DNA of 41,643 nucleotides from Sphingomonadales bacterium (GTDB lineage Bacteria; Bacteroidota; Bacteroidia; NS11-12g; UBA955). The translations under genes were made by a program, and so were the position numbers. The stretch's first letter is position 1, and each line of letters starts with the position of its first letter. The stretch lies in the NCBI GenBank assembly GCA_016872175.1, contig VHBA01000016.1, forward strand, positions 1-41,643, in the 5' to 3' direction. Below the pieces are notes generated by a model. It saw only the letters and a program-made list of their open reading frames with translations, was not told where the DNA came from and searched no databases. This document shows, one piece after another, positions 26,755 through 33,668 of the stretch.

Positions 26755-27358
26755 TTATACGGACTTGCTGCCCGTAATGGAGCAGTTTTACACCATTCAG
26801 GGGGAAGGGCATTATGCCGGAACGGCTGCCTATTTCATTCGTCTTGGCGGATGTGATGTGGGTTGCGTGTGGTGCGATGTGAAGGAATCCTGGGATGCTG
26901 AAGCGCATCCACTGATAGCTGTTGAAACGTTGGTTGAAACTGCAGCAGCATCCGACGCACCATGCTGTGTGATTACAGGTGGTGAGCCGGCTATGTATGA
27001 TTTAACGACCTTGACTTTAGCCCTTAAACAAAAGGGGCTGCGGGTGCATATAGAAACATCAGCCGCACATCCCATCAGGGGTCAATTTGACTGGATTTGC
27101 ATTTCTCCAAAAAAATTCAAATTCCCACTGGAAACCGAAATGGAAAAGGCACATGAACTTAAAATTATTGTGTTTAATAAAAGTGATTTTGAATGGGCCG
27201 AAAAATGGGCACAGGAAGTTGCTCCCGATTGTCTTTGTATGTTGCAGCCCGAGTGGGACAAGCGGGATGATATAATGCCGTTGATTGTGGATTATGTAAA
27301 ATCAAACCCCCGTTGGAAAATTTCTCTACAAACCCACAAATATTTGGGTGTCCCCTGA
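26735..27358 (+). CDS. queE: 7-carboxy-7-deazaguanine synthase QueE
   Basis: A radical-SAM enzyme of up to 207 aa that converts 6-carboxytetrahydropterin to 7-carboxy-7-deazaguanine on the queuosine pathway. MEQFYTIQGEGHYAGTAAYF binds substrate, CDVGCVWC supplies the three cluster cysteines (Cys40, Cys44, Cys47), then CVITGGEP and ISPKKFKFPL. The start is uncertain: TTG 26735 overlaps folD by 20 nt, TTG 26765 begins 10 nt after the folD stop, and ATG 26777 leaves only the core. Other queuosine genes are absent, so it may simply share the folD transcript. Confidence 0.88.
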   Translation: MQHEQHNYTDLLPVMEQFYTIQGEGHYAGTAAYFIRLGGCDVGCVWCDVKESWDAEAHPLIAVETLVETAAASDAPCCVITGGEPAMYDLTTLTLALKQKGLRVHIETSAAHPIRGQFDWICISPKKFKFPLETEMEKAHELKIIVFNKSDFEWAEKWAQEVAPDCLCMLQPEWDKRDDIMPLIVDYVKSNPRWKISLQTHKYLGVP

Positions 27359-27428
27359 CGTTTTCCATTTTACAGGCCAAGTATGTTTATTGTGTGAAAA
27401 TTGGAATGCGGAAATTTTGAAGCATCCG

Positions 27429-27436
27429 TAATTTTG
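27429..27436 (+). promoter_or_regulatory. -7 promoter box for the beta-lactamase-like gene
   Basis: TAATTTTG matches TAnnTTTG and ends 4 nt before the ATG at 27441. An imperfect -33 TTTG may lie upstream, but not at the usual spacing. Confidence 0.4.
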
Positions 27437-27440
27437 TGAT

Positions 27441-28550
27441 ATGCGATTTTTAGGATGGGTTAGGGTTTTGATTTTTTATCTGGTGCTGACAGCGTTTACT
27501 GCACCGGGTCCCGGACCTATTCCATCTAAGTATTATGATTTGTCGCGCTACACCCGGTTTTCGGACAGCACCGAAAAAAAGATAAATGCCTTTTTTCAGT
27601 ATCATCATAAGACTGGTATTTTCAATGGTACTTATTTTTTCTTTCGCAATGACAGCATTATTCAAGGGGCTATGGGATATGCTAATTTTGGTAAGCCGGA
27701 TACCCTGATTAATGATGATTTATTTCAACTGGCTTCAGTAAGCAAAACCATTACAGGTATTTCAATAATGATGCTTCAGCAGGATGGTTTGCTGTTGATT
27801 GATGATAGTGTGCACTGGTATATTCCGGAGCTGACAAGGCGCAACCTTACCATTCGTAATCTGCTTTGCCATATGAGTGGTTTACCCGATTATTTCTATT
27901 TTTCATCACACCTGTGGCCCAATCAATCGGCGCACATGAAAAATTCAGATGTGGTGATTCAGTTGAATCAACAGCCTGAAAAGAATTTTGGTGAGCCTGG
28001 AACATACTATTCCTACTGCAATACCAATTATGCATTGCTGGCATATGTTGTTGAGCGCTTGTCGGGTATAGATTTCAGGCAATATGCGCGGAAAAATATT
28101 TTTGAACCCAGCGGTATGAAGTATTCACACATTTGCAACCATGATTCTGTGCCGCTGTTCAATTATCCGGTTCAGGGTTATGATAAGAGGCGAGTGTTTT
28201 CGGATATGCCGCATAATGGTACAACCGGCGATAAGGGGGTTTATTCGAATGGCGTTGAGATGTTCTTTCTGGATCGGGCACTCAGGGGTGCGTATTTGTT
28301 AAATCAGAGCAGCAAGGAATTGATGTGGACGCCTCAGGTTCAGGTTTCAGCAGATGGGGCCGGTTATGCGCTGGGTTGGCGTGTTAAAACCATCAATGGA
28401 CAAAAGTGGGTCTTTCACAATGGTTGGTGGAAGGGTTTTCGTACGTATTTCTGGCGCTGTCTGGATGAGGATAAGTGCTTTGTGGTGCTCACCAACCACG
28501 TATACGGGCCATTCATGCGCACGGTAGATATGGTTGGATTGCTAAATTGA
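27441..28550 (+). CDS. Serine beta-lactamase-like hydrolase (class C/PBP family)
   Basis: A 369-aa protein with a signal or anchor segment (residues 7-22) and the three penicillin-interacting motifs: SVSK (99-102) with nucleophile Ser99, YCN (192-194) and HNG (326-328) in the place of KTG. The layout fits the broad beta-lactamase/transpeptidase-like family that includes AmpC, esterases and D-aminopeptidases. Resistance to beta-lactams should not be inferred from this alone; many members are peptidases or esterases. It is a single-gene unit with its own -7 box, and a 12-bp direct repeat (TTTACAGGCCAA) flanks it. Confidence 0.82.
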   Translation: MRFLGWVRVLIFYLVLTAFTAPGPGPIPSKYYDLSRYTRFSDSTEKKINAFFQYHHKTGIFNGTYFFFRNDSIIQGAMGYANFGKPDTLINDDLFQLASVSKTITGISIMMLQQDGLLLIDDSVHWYIPELTRRNLTIRNLLCHMSGLPDYFYFSSHLWPNQSAHMKNSDVVIQLNQQPEKNFGEPGTYYSYCNTNYALLAYVVERLSGIDFRQYARKNIFEPSGMKYSHICNHDSVPLFNYPVQGYDKRRVFSDMPHNGTTGDKGVYSNGVEMFFLDRALRGAYLLNQSSKELMWTPQVQVSADGAGYALGWRVKTINGQKWVFHNGWWKGFRTYFWRCLDEDKCFVVLTNHVYGPFMRTVDMVGLLN

Positions 28551-28615
28551 TAGTTTACAGGCCAATGTGTTGTTGCGCTCTTACCTGTATGTTGAAGTTG
28601 AATTCCTTCGGGTTT

Positions 28616-29068
28616 TTACTCCAAATAATCGTTTTGGTCAATCTCTCTAACGCCCCGGTTTATGCGCGCTTCTTCTACCAGTGAACGGATATGATGAAAC
28701 TTTTCCTCAGAATTATGGAAACCCAGCAGTCCAATTTTTGAAAGACTTTTGTCGCTACTGATTAAGAATATATTGCCAATACCAATCATGCGTTGCCAAA
28801 AAGACGCCTGTAACTGCAAATCTTTAATTCTGTAGAGTTCAATGGTTTCCATATTTCGGGATAAAAAACCTTTGGTAATTACCAGTCTTTGATTGGAAAG
28901 TCTGTAACGATTATACTTTACATTCAAATAGGTAATTAGTATAAAAATGAGTCCTAAGCCAAATGCAGCTGTTAATAGTATGCCCAAAAAATAAGCCCCC
29001 GATTTTGTCCAGTGTGATGGAGATTCCTCCCAGAAGATAATTTCCTGTTGATATAAGTTTTGTGTCAT
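28616..29068 (-). CDS. PH-domain membrane protein (bPH2/YdbS-like)
   Basis: A 150-aa protein with one strong membrane region (about residues 22-47, AYFLGILLTAAFGLGLIFIL) that may be a single helix or a hairpin. It is followed by a bacterial pleckstrin-homology-like domain: YNRYRLSNQRLVITKGFLSR, ETIELYRIKDLQLQ, IGIGNIFLISSDKS. In such YdbS-type proteins the domain sits on the cytoplasmic side, but role and ligand are unknown. It ends with acidic residues. It follows the START-domain gene by 31 nt on the same strand and could be co-transcribed. Confidence 0.75.
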   Translation of the reverse strand: MTQNLYQQEIIFWEESPSHWTKSGAYFLGILLTAAFGLGLIFILITYLNVKYNRYRLSNQRLVITKGFLSRNMETIELYRIKDLQLQASFWQRMIGIGNIFLISSDKSLSKIGLLGFHNSEEKFHHIRSLVEEARINRGVREIDQNDYLE

Positions 29069-29099
29069 AGGTAAAAAGATTGAACAATATTACAAAAGC

Positions 29100-29477
29100 T
29101 TACTCAAAAAAATCCATCAAAGATGCCATATAGGTATGGTCCCAGCCTGTGGTGATGTCCTCCCAGGCTTCTTGCGGAATATTGGTATGTCGCACTTCTA
29201 GGCTGCAGCCCTTTTTATGCGGATGGAGTTTAATGGTTACCTCACTGGGTATTTCTGAATCGCCAAAATCCCAGTGCTGAATAATTTTTTGGTTAGGTTC
29301 AAAGGCGATGTTGGTGCCTGTGATGCCCCCGTCAAAAAGACTAAAAGTTGTGCCCGGCTCGGTTTGCATTTCTATGTTTTCACCTGCCCAAAGCGATAAG
29401 CTTGGAGCATAGGTTAATGCCATATAGACATCTTCTGGCGGAGCAGGAATGGTATAGTATTTTTTAAAATCAGGCAT
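29100..29477 (-). CDS. START/SRPBCC-domain protein (AHSA1-like)
   Basis: About 125 aa from the ATG at 29477, opening MPDFKKYYTIPAPPEDVYMA and continuing with LWAGENIEMQTEPGTTFSLF, IAFEPNQKIIQHWDF and the C-terminal helix around EAWEDITTGWDHTYMASLMD. This is the SRPBCC fold with the AHSA1-type pattern (hydrophobic ligand cavity); the ligand or partner is unknown. An upstream frame adds 20 residues but overlaps the preceding gene and is not supported. Start and upstream stop overlap as TAATG, so translation is coupled to the T9SS surface protein. Confidence 0.78.
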   Translation of the reverse strand: MPDFKKYYTIPAPPEDVYMALTYAPSLSLWAGENIEMQTEPGTTFSLFDGGITGTNIAFEPNQKIIQHWDFGDSEIPSEVTIKLHPHKKGCSLEVRHTNIPQEAWEDITTGWDHTYMASLMDFFE

Positions 29478-30454
29478 TATCGTATTATTTCTATAAGCTG
29501 TCTGAAAGTGCCTTCCGGCGTGGAAATGACTATGCAATACATACCGGTATGTTGGGGTATTTTCAATGTGTTTTGTTTATTTTGTACATTCCATGATACA
29601 ATTTTATTGCCTGAAATACTATACAACGTTGCGATACCTTGTTGATTAGAGTATACATTGATTTCAGCATTGTATAATGGATTGGGCCCTATTTTAATAG
29701 ACGAACTGTGCCGGGCGTTGTTTTTCTGAATAGACACTTTTGCGTGGATGACACCCACTGCATCCAAATCAAAACCACCCGATGAAAATCTTGTTGGCCA
29801 TGGATCATTGATTTTATTCCCTTTGGTATCTCGGGTTGCAAAATCAGGCAGCATACTGCCTACAACATCAATGATTCTTACATGGGTAATGGATGAAATA
29901 TCAATTCCAGCCGAGTCTTTCAGTTCTTCCAGGTCGAAGGGGGTACCGAATCCTACGCGGTATTTGCCGGCCAGGTTATTGATTTTTTCCGGAAAAGTAT
30001 ACCCAAACGCCGGGGTTTGTTTTGATGTATCGGTGAAACTAATGGCCGGAAACCGCACAAATCGTTTTCCATCGCTGCTTATTTCTACAAATGCCAGTTC
30101 CAGGAAGGTGTCGAGAAAACTATTTTCAAAAACGGCAAAATCCCAGCCGGGGCCATTGGTGATGGGAGATTCGAATGTGAGTGTGGCCGTACCCCCGTCG
30201 CCCAGACTTACAATGCCGTTTTGCATGGCTTGTCCCAGGGCAGATTGCGCCGCGCCTGCACCTGCAAAGCCGCTGTCTGGCTGCGAAATATCGCGGTAGC
30301 CACGAATAACATCACATCCCGTTGCCCAGGAAATGAAGCAAGTGCTGTCGTGTTTTAAAGCAGTACTGCCGGGTTTGCCCGCTGCCGGCGCAAATTGGGC
30401 GTGTGCATTGATTTTTGAAAAAAACAGAAGAAAATAGAATAATAAAATTCTCAC
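29477..30454 (-). CDS. T9SS type A sorting-domain cell-surface protein
   Basis: A 325-aa protein with a signal peptide (cleaved near INAHAQ, residue 20) and a C-terminal T9SS domain (about 250-325, KIGPNPLYNAEINVYSN to GMYCIVISTPEGTFRQLIEI). The middle contains GWDFAVFENSFLDTFLELAFVE and FSSGGFDLDAVGVIHA (each broken here at 20 residues), a pattern seen in Bacteroidota cell-surface proteins, often near TonB receptors. No receptor is adjacent here. The start is GTG at 30454, overlapping the stop of the nucleotidyltransferase gene as GTGA. The ligand is unknown. Confidence 0.75.
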   Translation of the reverse strand: MRILLFYFLLFFSKINAHAQFAPAAGKPGSTALKHDSTCFISWATGCDVIRGYRDISQPDSGFAGAGAAQSALGQAMQNGIVSLGDGGTATLTFESPITNGPGWDFAVFENSFLDTFLELAFVEISSDGKRFVRFPAISFTDTSKQTPAFGYTFPEKINNLAGKYRVGFGTPFDLEELKDSAGIDISSITHVRIIDVVGSMLPDFATRDTKGNKINDPWPTRFSSGGFDLDAVGVIHAKVSIQKNNARHSSSIKIGPNPLYNAEINVYSNQQGIATLYSISGNKIVSWNVQNKQNTLKIPQHTGMYCIVISTPEGTFRQLIEIIR

Positions 30455-30915
30455 GACTCAGAATTATTTTGAAGGCCCTCAATATCTGCGATGTCTTGTG
30501 CCCTTCCGGTCATTATTTTAGATTCAATCAAGTGGTTTTTATGGATAAATGGGATATCAAGTTTCTCTATTTTAACTGCAGTTTTAGCCTCCCACGCTTT
30601 CGACCATTCAACACCATTGATATGTGTTAGAAAGTCAATTCTACTGGGTTCTTCACCAATATGAAATGCAAGGTGCGATTCAAAATTTAAGGATTTTAAA
30701 TACAGGATATCTGTTTCCTCTATTTCTAATTTATTAAAGGCCTCTATTAATTTTAATTTATTTTGATTATCCGGTTTCAGCCACAAATCAACGTCCCCAG
30801 TTGTGCGGCGGTAGCCATAAAAGTTTACAGCAAAACCACCAACTACAAGAAATTCGACATTGTCTTCTAGTAGCAAAGCCAAAACTTCAATATGTTCATC
30901 TTGGAAGATATTCAT
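30451..30915 (-). CDS. Nucleotidyltransferase-fold protein, toxin-like
   Basis: About 154 aa from the ATG at 30915, with the nucleotidyltransferase signature FLVVGGFAVNFYGYRRTTG followed by DVDLWL: a Gly-Gly pair and a D-x-D for two metals, as in the AbiEii/MNT-type families. A C-terminal half includes RIDFLTHINGVEW and KNHLIESKIMTGRAQDIADI. It resembles toxins or their modifying enzymes in toxin-antitoxin pairs, but activity is not shown. Preceded by a small gene that overlaps it by 20 nt. A longer frame to 30987 opens upstream but would overlap most of that gene. The DNA is AT-rich compared with its neighbours. Confidence 0.75.
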   Translation of the reverse strand: MNIFQDEHIEVLALLLEDNVEFLVVGGFAVNFYGYRRTTGDVDLWLKPDNQNKLKLIEAFNKLEIEETDILYLKSLNFESHLAFHIGEEPSRIDFLTHINGVEWSKAWEAKTAVKIEKLDIPFIHKNHLIESKIMTGRAQDIADIEGLQNNSES

Positions 30916-31096
30916 CAAATATAATCCTCCTTGGGTGTTTCTTATTCTTATTTTGCTGAATTTCTTTAAAATAAATCCTTTCAACATCCATACGAAGTTG
31001 CTTTAGACGTTCAATAGGTGTTAGACGTATAAAAGCAGCGTGTGTCAGTTTTTCCTGATTTTTAAAATCGCTAAATATGATTCTTCTTTTTATCAA
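30896..31096 (-). CDS. Small 66-aa partner of the nucleotidyltransferase (antitoxin-like)
   Basis: A basic 66-aa protein from a TTG at 31096 (no ATG in frame): a short strand (RRIIFSDF), a helical middle with LTPIERLKQLRMDVERIYF, and a Lys/Arg-rich tail. Short proteins with an LTPxERL segment commonly precede nucleotidyltransferase genes in Bacteroidota. Overlap of 20 nt with that gene and a TAACTTTG box just upstream suggest a two-gene unit. Antitoxin activity is inference only. Confidence 0.6.
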   Translation of the reverse strand: MIKRRIIFSDFKNQEKLTHAAFIRLTPIERLKQLRMDVERIYFKEIQQNKNKKHPRRIIFDEYLPR

Positions 31097-31101
31097 TGTA
31101 A

Positions 31102-31109
31102 CAAAGTTA
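31102..31109 (-). promoter_or_regulatory. -7 promoter box for the toxin-antitoxin-like operon
   Basis: The minus strand reads TAACTTTG, matching TAnnTTTG, and ends 5 nt before the TTG start at 31096. It probably drives the four overlapping genes down to the START-domain gene. Confidence 0.4.
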
Positions 31110-31139
31110 ATTTAATTATGTGGTGTTTGGCTGGTTAAT

Positions 31140-32831
31140 TTAAGCCCTCAACCGATTTTCAACTTCAGCTACCATGGCATTACAGGCAATGCGACCTTCT
31201 TGAATAAGTTTTTCGGCTTTGGCCGTCATATCGGCAGCCCAAACTTTGTCATCCAGACCTTGTGCGTTAATGAGTACGTTCATCCATGCGCCCTGCATGG
31301 CAGTGAGCAGGCACGCAGCACCCACACCTGCATCGCTTAGTGAATTGGGATTCCCTTTGTTTATCATTTCCTGTATGAGGGGAATAGCATCTACAGCAGT
31401 TTCTAGAGTTCTGAAAGGCACTTCCGTGGCGTATTTGCTGGCACTTTGAATGGCATCTTTTCTTGAAGCCTTCTGTTCTGGGGTGTCTTTGGGTAATCCG
31501 AATGCGGTCATGATGGCGTTAAATGCTCGGGTGTCTTCATCCACCAGTGCGAGGAGTTTATCCTTAATCAACTGACCTTTTTCGGCCCAAGGGCTAAATT
31601 CAGCCGTTCTGTCTTCCCAGCCTCGCTTGGAGGCCGATAAATTGGCTACCATTGTTCCCAGCGCCACGCCAAATGCGCCTACCGCTGCAGCTACGGAACC
31701 ACCACCCGGTGCAGGACTGTCTGCTGCCGTTTCATTGGCAAAACCTTTAACGGTCAATGAAATTAATTTTTCCTCCAATTCATCTTTCAGCAGGTATTCA
31801 ATGATTTTCTTTTGTGGGTCAAACGGCCCAAGCTCATCCAATCCCATGCTTTTGACGGCAGACCAGATCAGTTCTGCTTCGTTTACCCCTGAACTAAGGC
31901 CTTGTTTTTCAAGGAAATACTTACCTGCTTCCAATAATGGCTGCAAGGGAATTAATCCCACCAGTTCGCAGCCTGTAACCCGGGCTCCGCGTTCGTCAGC
32001 ACTTTTCCGGCATTCTTCAAATACCGTGTGAAGTGGTGTTTCGCGGCAATTGGTGAGGTTTATGCTGATTTGGGCCATGCTATATTCTTCAATATACCAG
32101 CCAATGGCTTTTACATGCTTTAATTTGCCGGGAATCCTTACAGGCTCTCCGTTTTCGTCGTTTTTTATTTTTCCGGTGTAAGGGTTGCCTTCACGAACCA
32201 CACGGCCGGCTTCACGCACATCAAAGGCGATTCGGTTAGCAATGCGGGTGCTTTTGGTGTTTAGATTTACATTGTAAGCAATAAGAAAATCGCGTGCACC
32301 TATTACAGTGCCACCGGCGCTGGTATTGAATGTATCAGGGCCAAAGTCCGGTTTCCATTCAGGTAATTTTATTTTGTCGAAAAATCCTTCATATTCACCT
32401 GCACGGATAATGCTCAGGTTGCTGCGTTTTTTATCGGGTTGCGCATATTCATATAAATAGGCGGGAATGTTGAGTTCGTCGCCTACACGCTTAGCCAATT
32501 TAACGGCATAGGCGGTGGTTTCTTCCATGCTGATGCCTTGAATGGGAATAAGTGGACAAACATCGGTAGCCCCCATGCGCGGGTGTTCTCCGAAATGCTT
32601 GCTCATATCTATCAGCTGGGCTGCTTTTTGTATGCCCCTGAAAGCACCTTCTATCACAGCTTCCGGCTCACCCACAAAAGTTACCACGGTGCGGTTTGTG
32701 GCCTTGCCGTTATCTACATCCAGCAACCTTACGCCTTCAGCCGATTCGATGGCATCGGTAATTTGTTTTATAATATTTAGGTCGCACCCTTCGCTGAAAT
32801 TGGGTACGCATTCAATAAGCTGTTTGTGCAT
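31140..32831 (-). CDS. ftcD: Fused glutamate formimidoyltransferase/formimidoyl-THF cyclodeaminase
   Basis: A 563-aa fusion. Residues 1-300 are the formiminotransferase: ECVPNFSEG at 7-15 and HPRMGATDVCP with probable catalytic His83. Residues about 350-563 are the cyclodeaminase with SPAPGGGSVAAAVGA at 372-386. It transfers the formimino group from formiminoglutamate to tetrahydrofolate and releases ammonia, the last steps of one histidine-degradation route. Fused forms are known in animals and Bacteroidota. No other hut gene is adjacent; folD at 25.9 kb is a metabolic relative only. The ATG at 32831 follows a TACCTTTG box by 4 nt. Confidence 0.9.
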   Translation of the reverse strand: MHKQLIECVPNFSEGCDLNIIKQITDAIESAEGVRLLDVDNGKATNRTVVTFVGEPEAVIEGAFRGIQKAAQLIDMSKHFGEHPRMGATDVCPLIPIQGISMEETTAYAVKLAKRVGDELNIPAYLYEYAQPDKKRSNLSIIRAGEYEGFFDKIKLPEWKPDFGPDTFNTSAGGTVIGARDFLIAYNVNLNTKSTRIANRIAFDVREAGRVVREGNPYTGKIKNDENGEPVRIPGKLKHVKAIGWYIEEYSMAQISINLTNCRETPLHTVFEECRKSADERGARVTGCELVGLIPLQPLLEAGKYFLEKQGLSSGVNEAELIWSAVKSMGLDELGPFDPQKKIIEYLLKDELEEKLISLTVKGFANETAADSPAPGGGSVAAAVGAFGVALGTMVANLSASKRGWEDRTAEFSPWAEKGQLIKDKLLALVDEDTRAFNAIMTAFGLPKDTPEQKASRKDAIQSASKYATEVPFRTLETAVDAIPLIQEMINKGNPNSLSDAGVGAACLLTAMQGAWMNVLINAQGLDDKVWAADMTAKAEKLIQEGRIACNAMVAEVENRLRA

Positions 32832-32835
32832 GCTG

Positions 32836-32843
32836 CAAAGGTA
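32836..32843 (-). promoter_or_regulatory. -7 promoter box for ftcD in a 12-bp gap
   Basis: The minus strand reads TACCTTTG, matching TAnnTTTG, between the SatD-like stop at 32844 and the ftcD ATG at 32831. Only 4 nt separate box and start. No -33 TTG is evident in the overlapping coding sequence. Confidence 0.42.
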
Positions 32844-33524
32844 TTAAGGTTTGGTGATTTGTAAGGGAGATACTTCTTTATCGGGATTGTCGGCCATCAA
32901 TCTGCCGGATAACAGGATTTCTCTGATATTGAAATAGGCAGCCATTTGCAGACTGCGAAACTTTCTCCAAGTCTGTGGGCGGGCAATGTTGAGGGCATCG
33001 GCGGCATATTTGTAATCGTTTCCCTGCAGGAATATGGAAAGGATTTCACGGTTGCGTTTGATATTCCAGCCACCTATGATATGATTCCAAGCGGCCAAGC
33101 CCTGTAAGAGAAAAAAGTCATCTTCGCGGTCGTCGAGGTGAATAAAAAATCGTTTTTTTAATTTTTCTTTGGCCAGTTTCTGTCTCAGTGATGGAAGTTC
33201 TTTGCCGCCAATAACCGGATTGTTTTTTTCATCCTTCATGATCGAAAAATTTCCCCGGCAGATACTCCAGTGCAGAATAGGTCCAAGTCCTGACTGTATG
33301 AGTTCTTCTTCCAAATATACCATGGCTGAAACCGCCTCGGAGGGCTTGTGAAATAAGCCGGCTACCTCGCTTCCATAACCTATTTGAAAGGGCAGTAGGG
33401 TGCGTTTTTTGATTCGTTTGTTGACGGAAAGTACACCATTTAGCAGCAATGAGGTTGCCTTGCCGGTACTTTTTTCGGGTTGAATGATTCTGCCAAGTAC
33501 AATATAACTAATATTTGATGACAT
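32844..33524 (-). CDS. SatD-like protein with C-terminal helix-turn-helix
   Basis: A 226-aa soluble protein. The N-terminal part (SYIVLGRIIQPEKSTGKATS, then FQIGYGSEVAGLFHKPSEAV and GPILHWSICRGNF) has the layout of the SatD family, where a first strand is followed by a GDEFQG-like motif (here GSEVAGL, with the Asp and Gln changed) and an R-x-G-I-G segment. The last third (DYKYAADALNIARPQTWRKF) looks like a helix-turn-helix. SatD proteins are poorly characterised; a regulatory role is inferred. Divergent from glmM. The box TAATTTTG lies 4 nt before the ATG at 33524. Confidence 0.5.
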   Translation of the reverse strand: MSSNISYIVLGRIIQPEKSTGKATSLLLNGVLSVNKRIKKRTLLPFQIGYGSEVAGLFHKPSEAVSAMVYLEEELIQSGLGPILHWSICRGNFSIMKDEKNNPVIGGKELPSLRQKLAKEKLKKRFFIHLDDREDDFFLLQGLAAWNHIIGGWNIKRNREILSIFLQGNDYKYAADALNIARPQTWRKFRSLQMAAYFNIREILLSGRLMADNPDKEVSPLQITKP

Positions 33525-33528
33525 TAAG

Positions 33529-33536
33529 CAAAATTA
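33529..33536 (-). promoter_or_regulatory. -7 promoter box for the SatD-like gene
   Basis: The minus strand reads TAATTTTG, matching TAnnTTTG, and ends 4 nt before the ATG at 33524. The upstream DNA is very AT-rich with no clear -33 TTG. Confidence 0.4.
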
Positions 33537-33649
33537 CATAAAAATAGTAATAAAATAAAAATAATTAAATTAATACAATATCTTCGAAAGGGATTCACTT
33601 TTGTTTGTCTTAAGGATCAAATGCTCATACAATTGCCGCCCAAAACCGC

Positions 33650-33657
33650 TAATTTCG
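33650..33657 (+). promoter_or_regulatory. -7-like box for glmM
   Basis: TAATTTCG, one base off TAnnTTTG, ends 11 nt before the ATG at 33669, with TTG at 33633-33635 upstream. A second TATCTTCG at 33579-33586 could give a longer leader. Confidence 0.35.
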
Positions 33658-33668
33658 CACTCCTATTT

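Noticed and set aside
33621-33668. Upstream ATG for glmM (16 extra residues)
   Set aside because: The residues are not part of the family, and the -7-like box lies inside this stretch.
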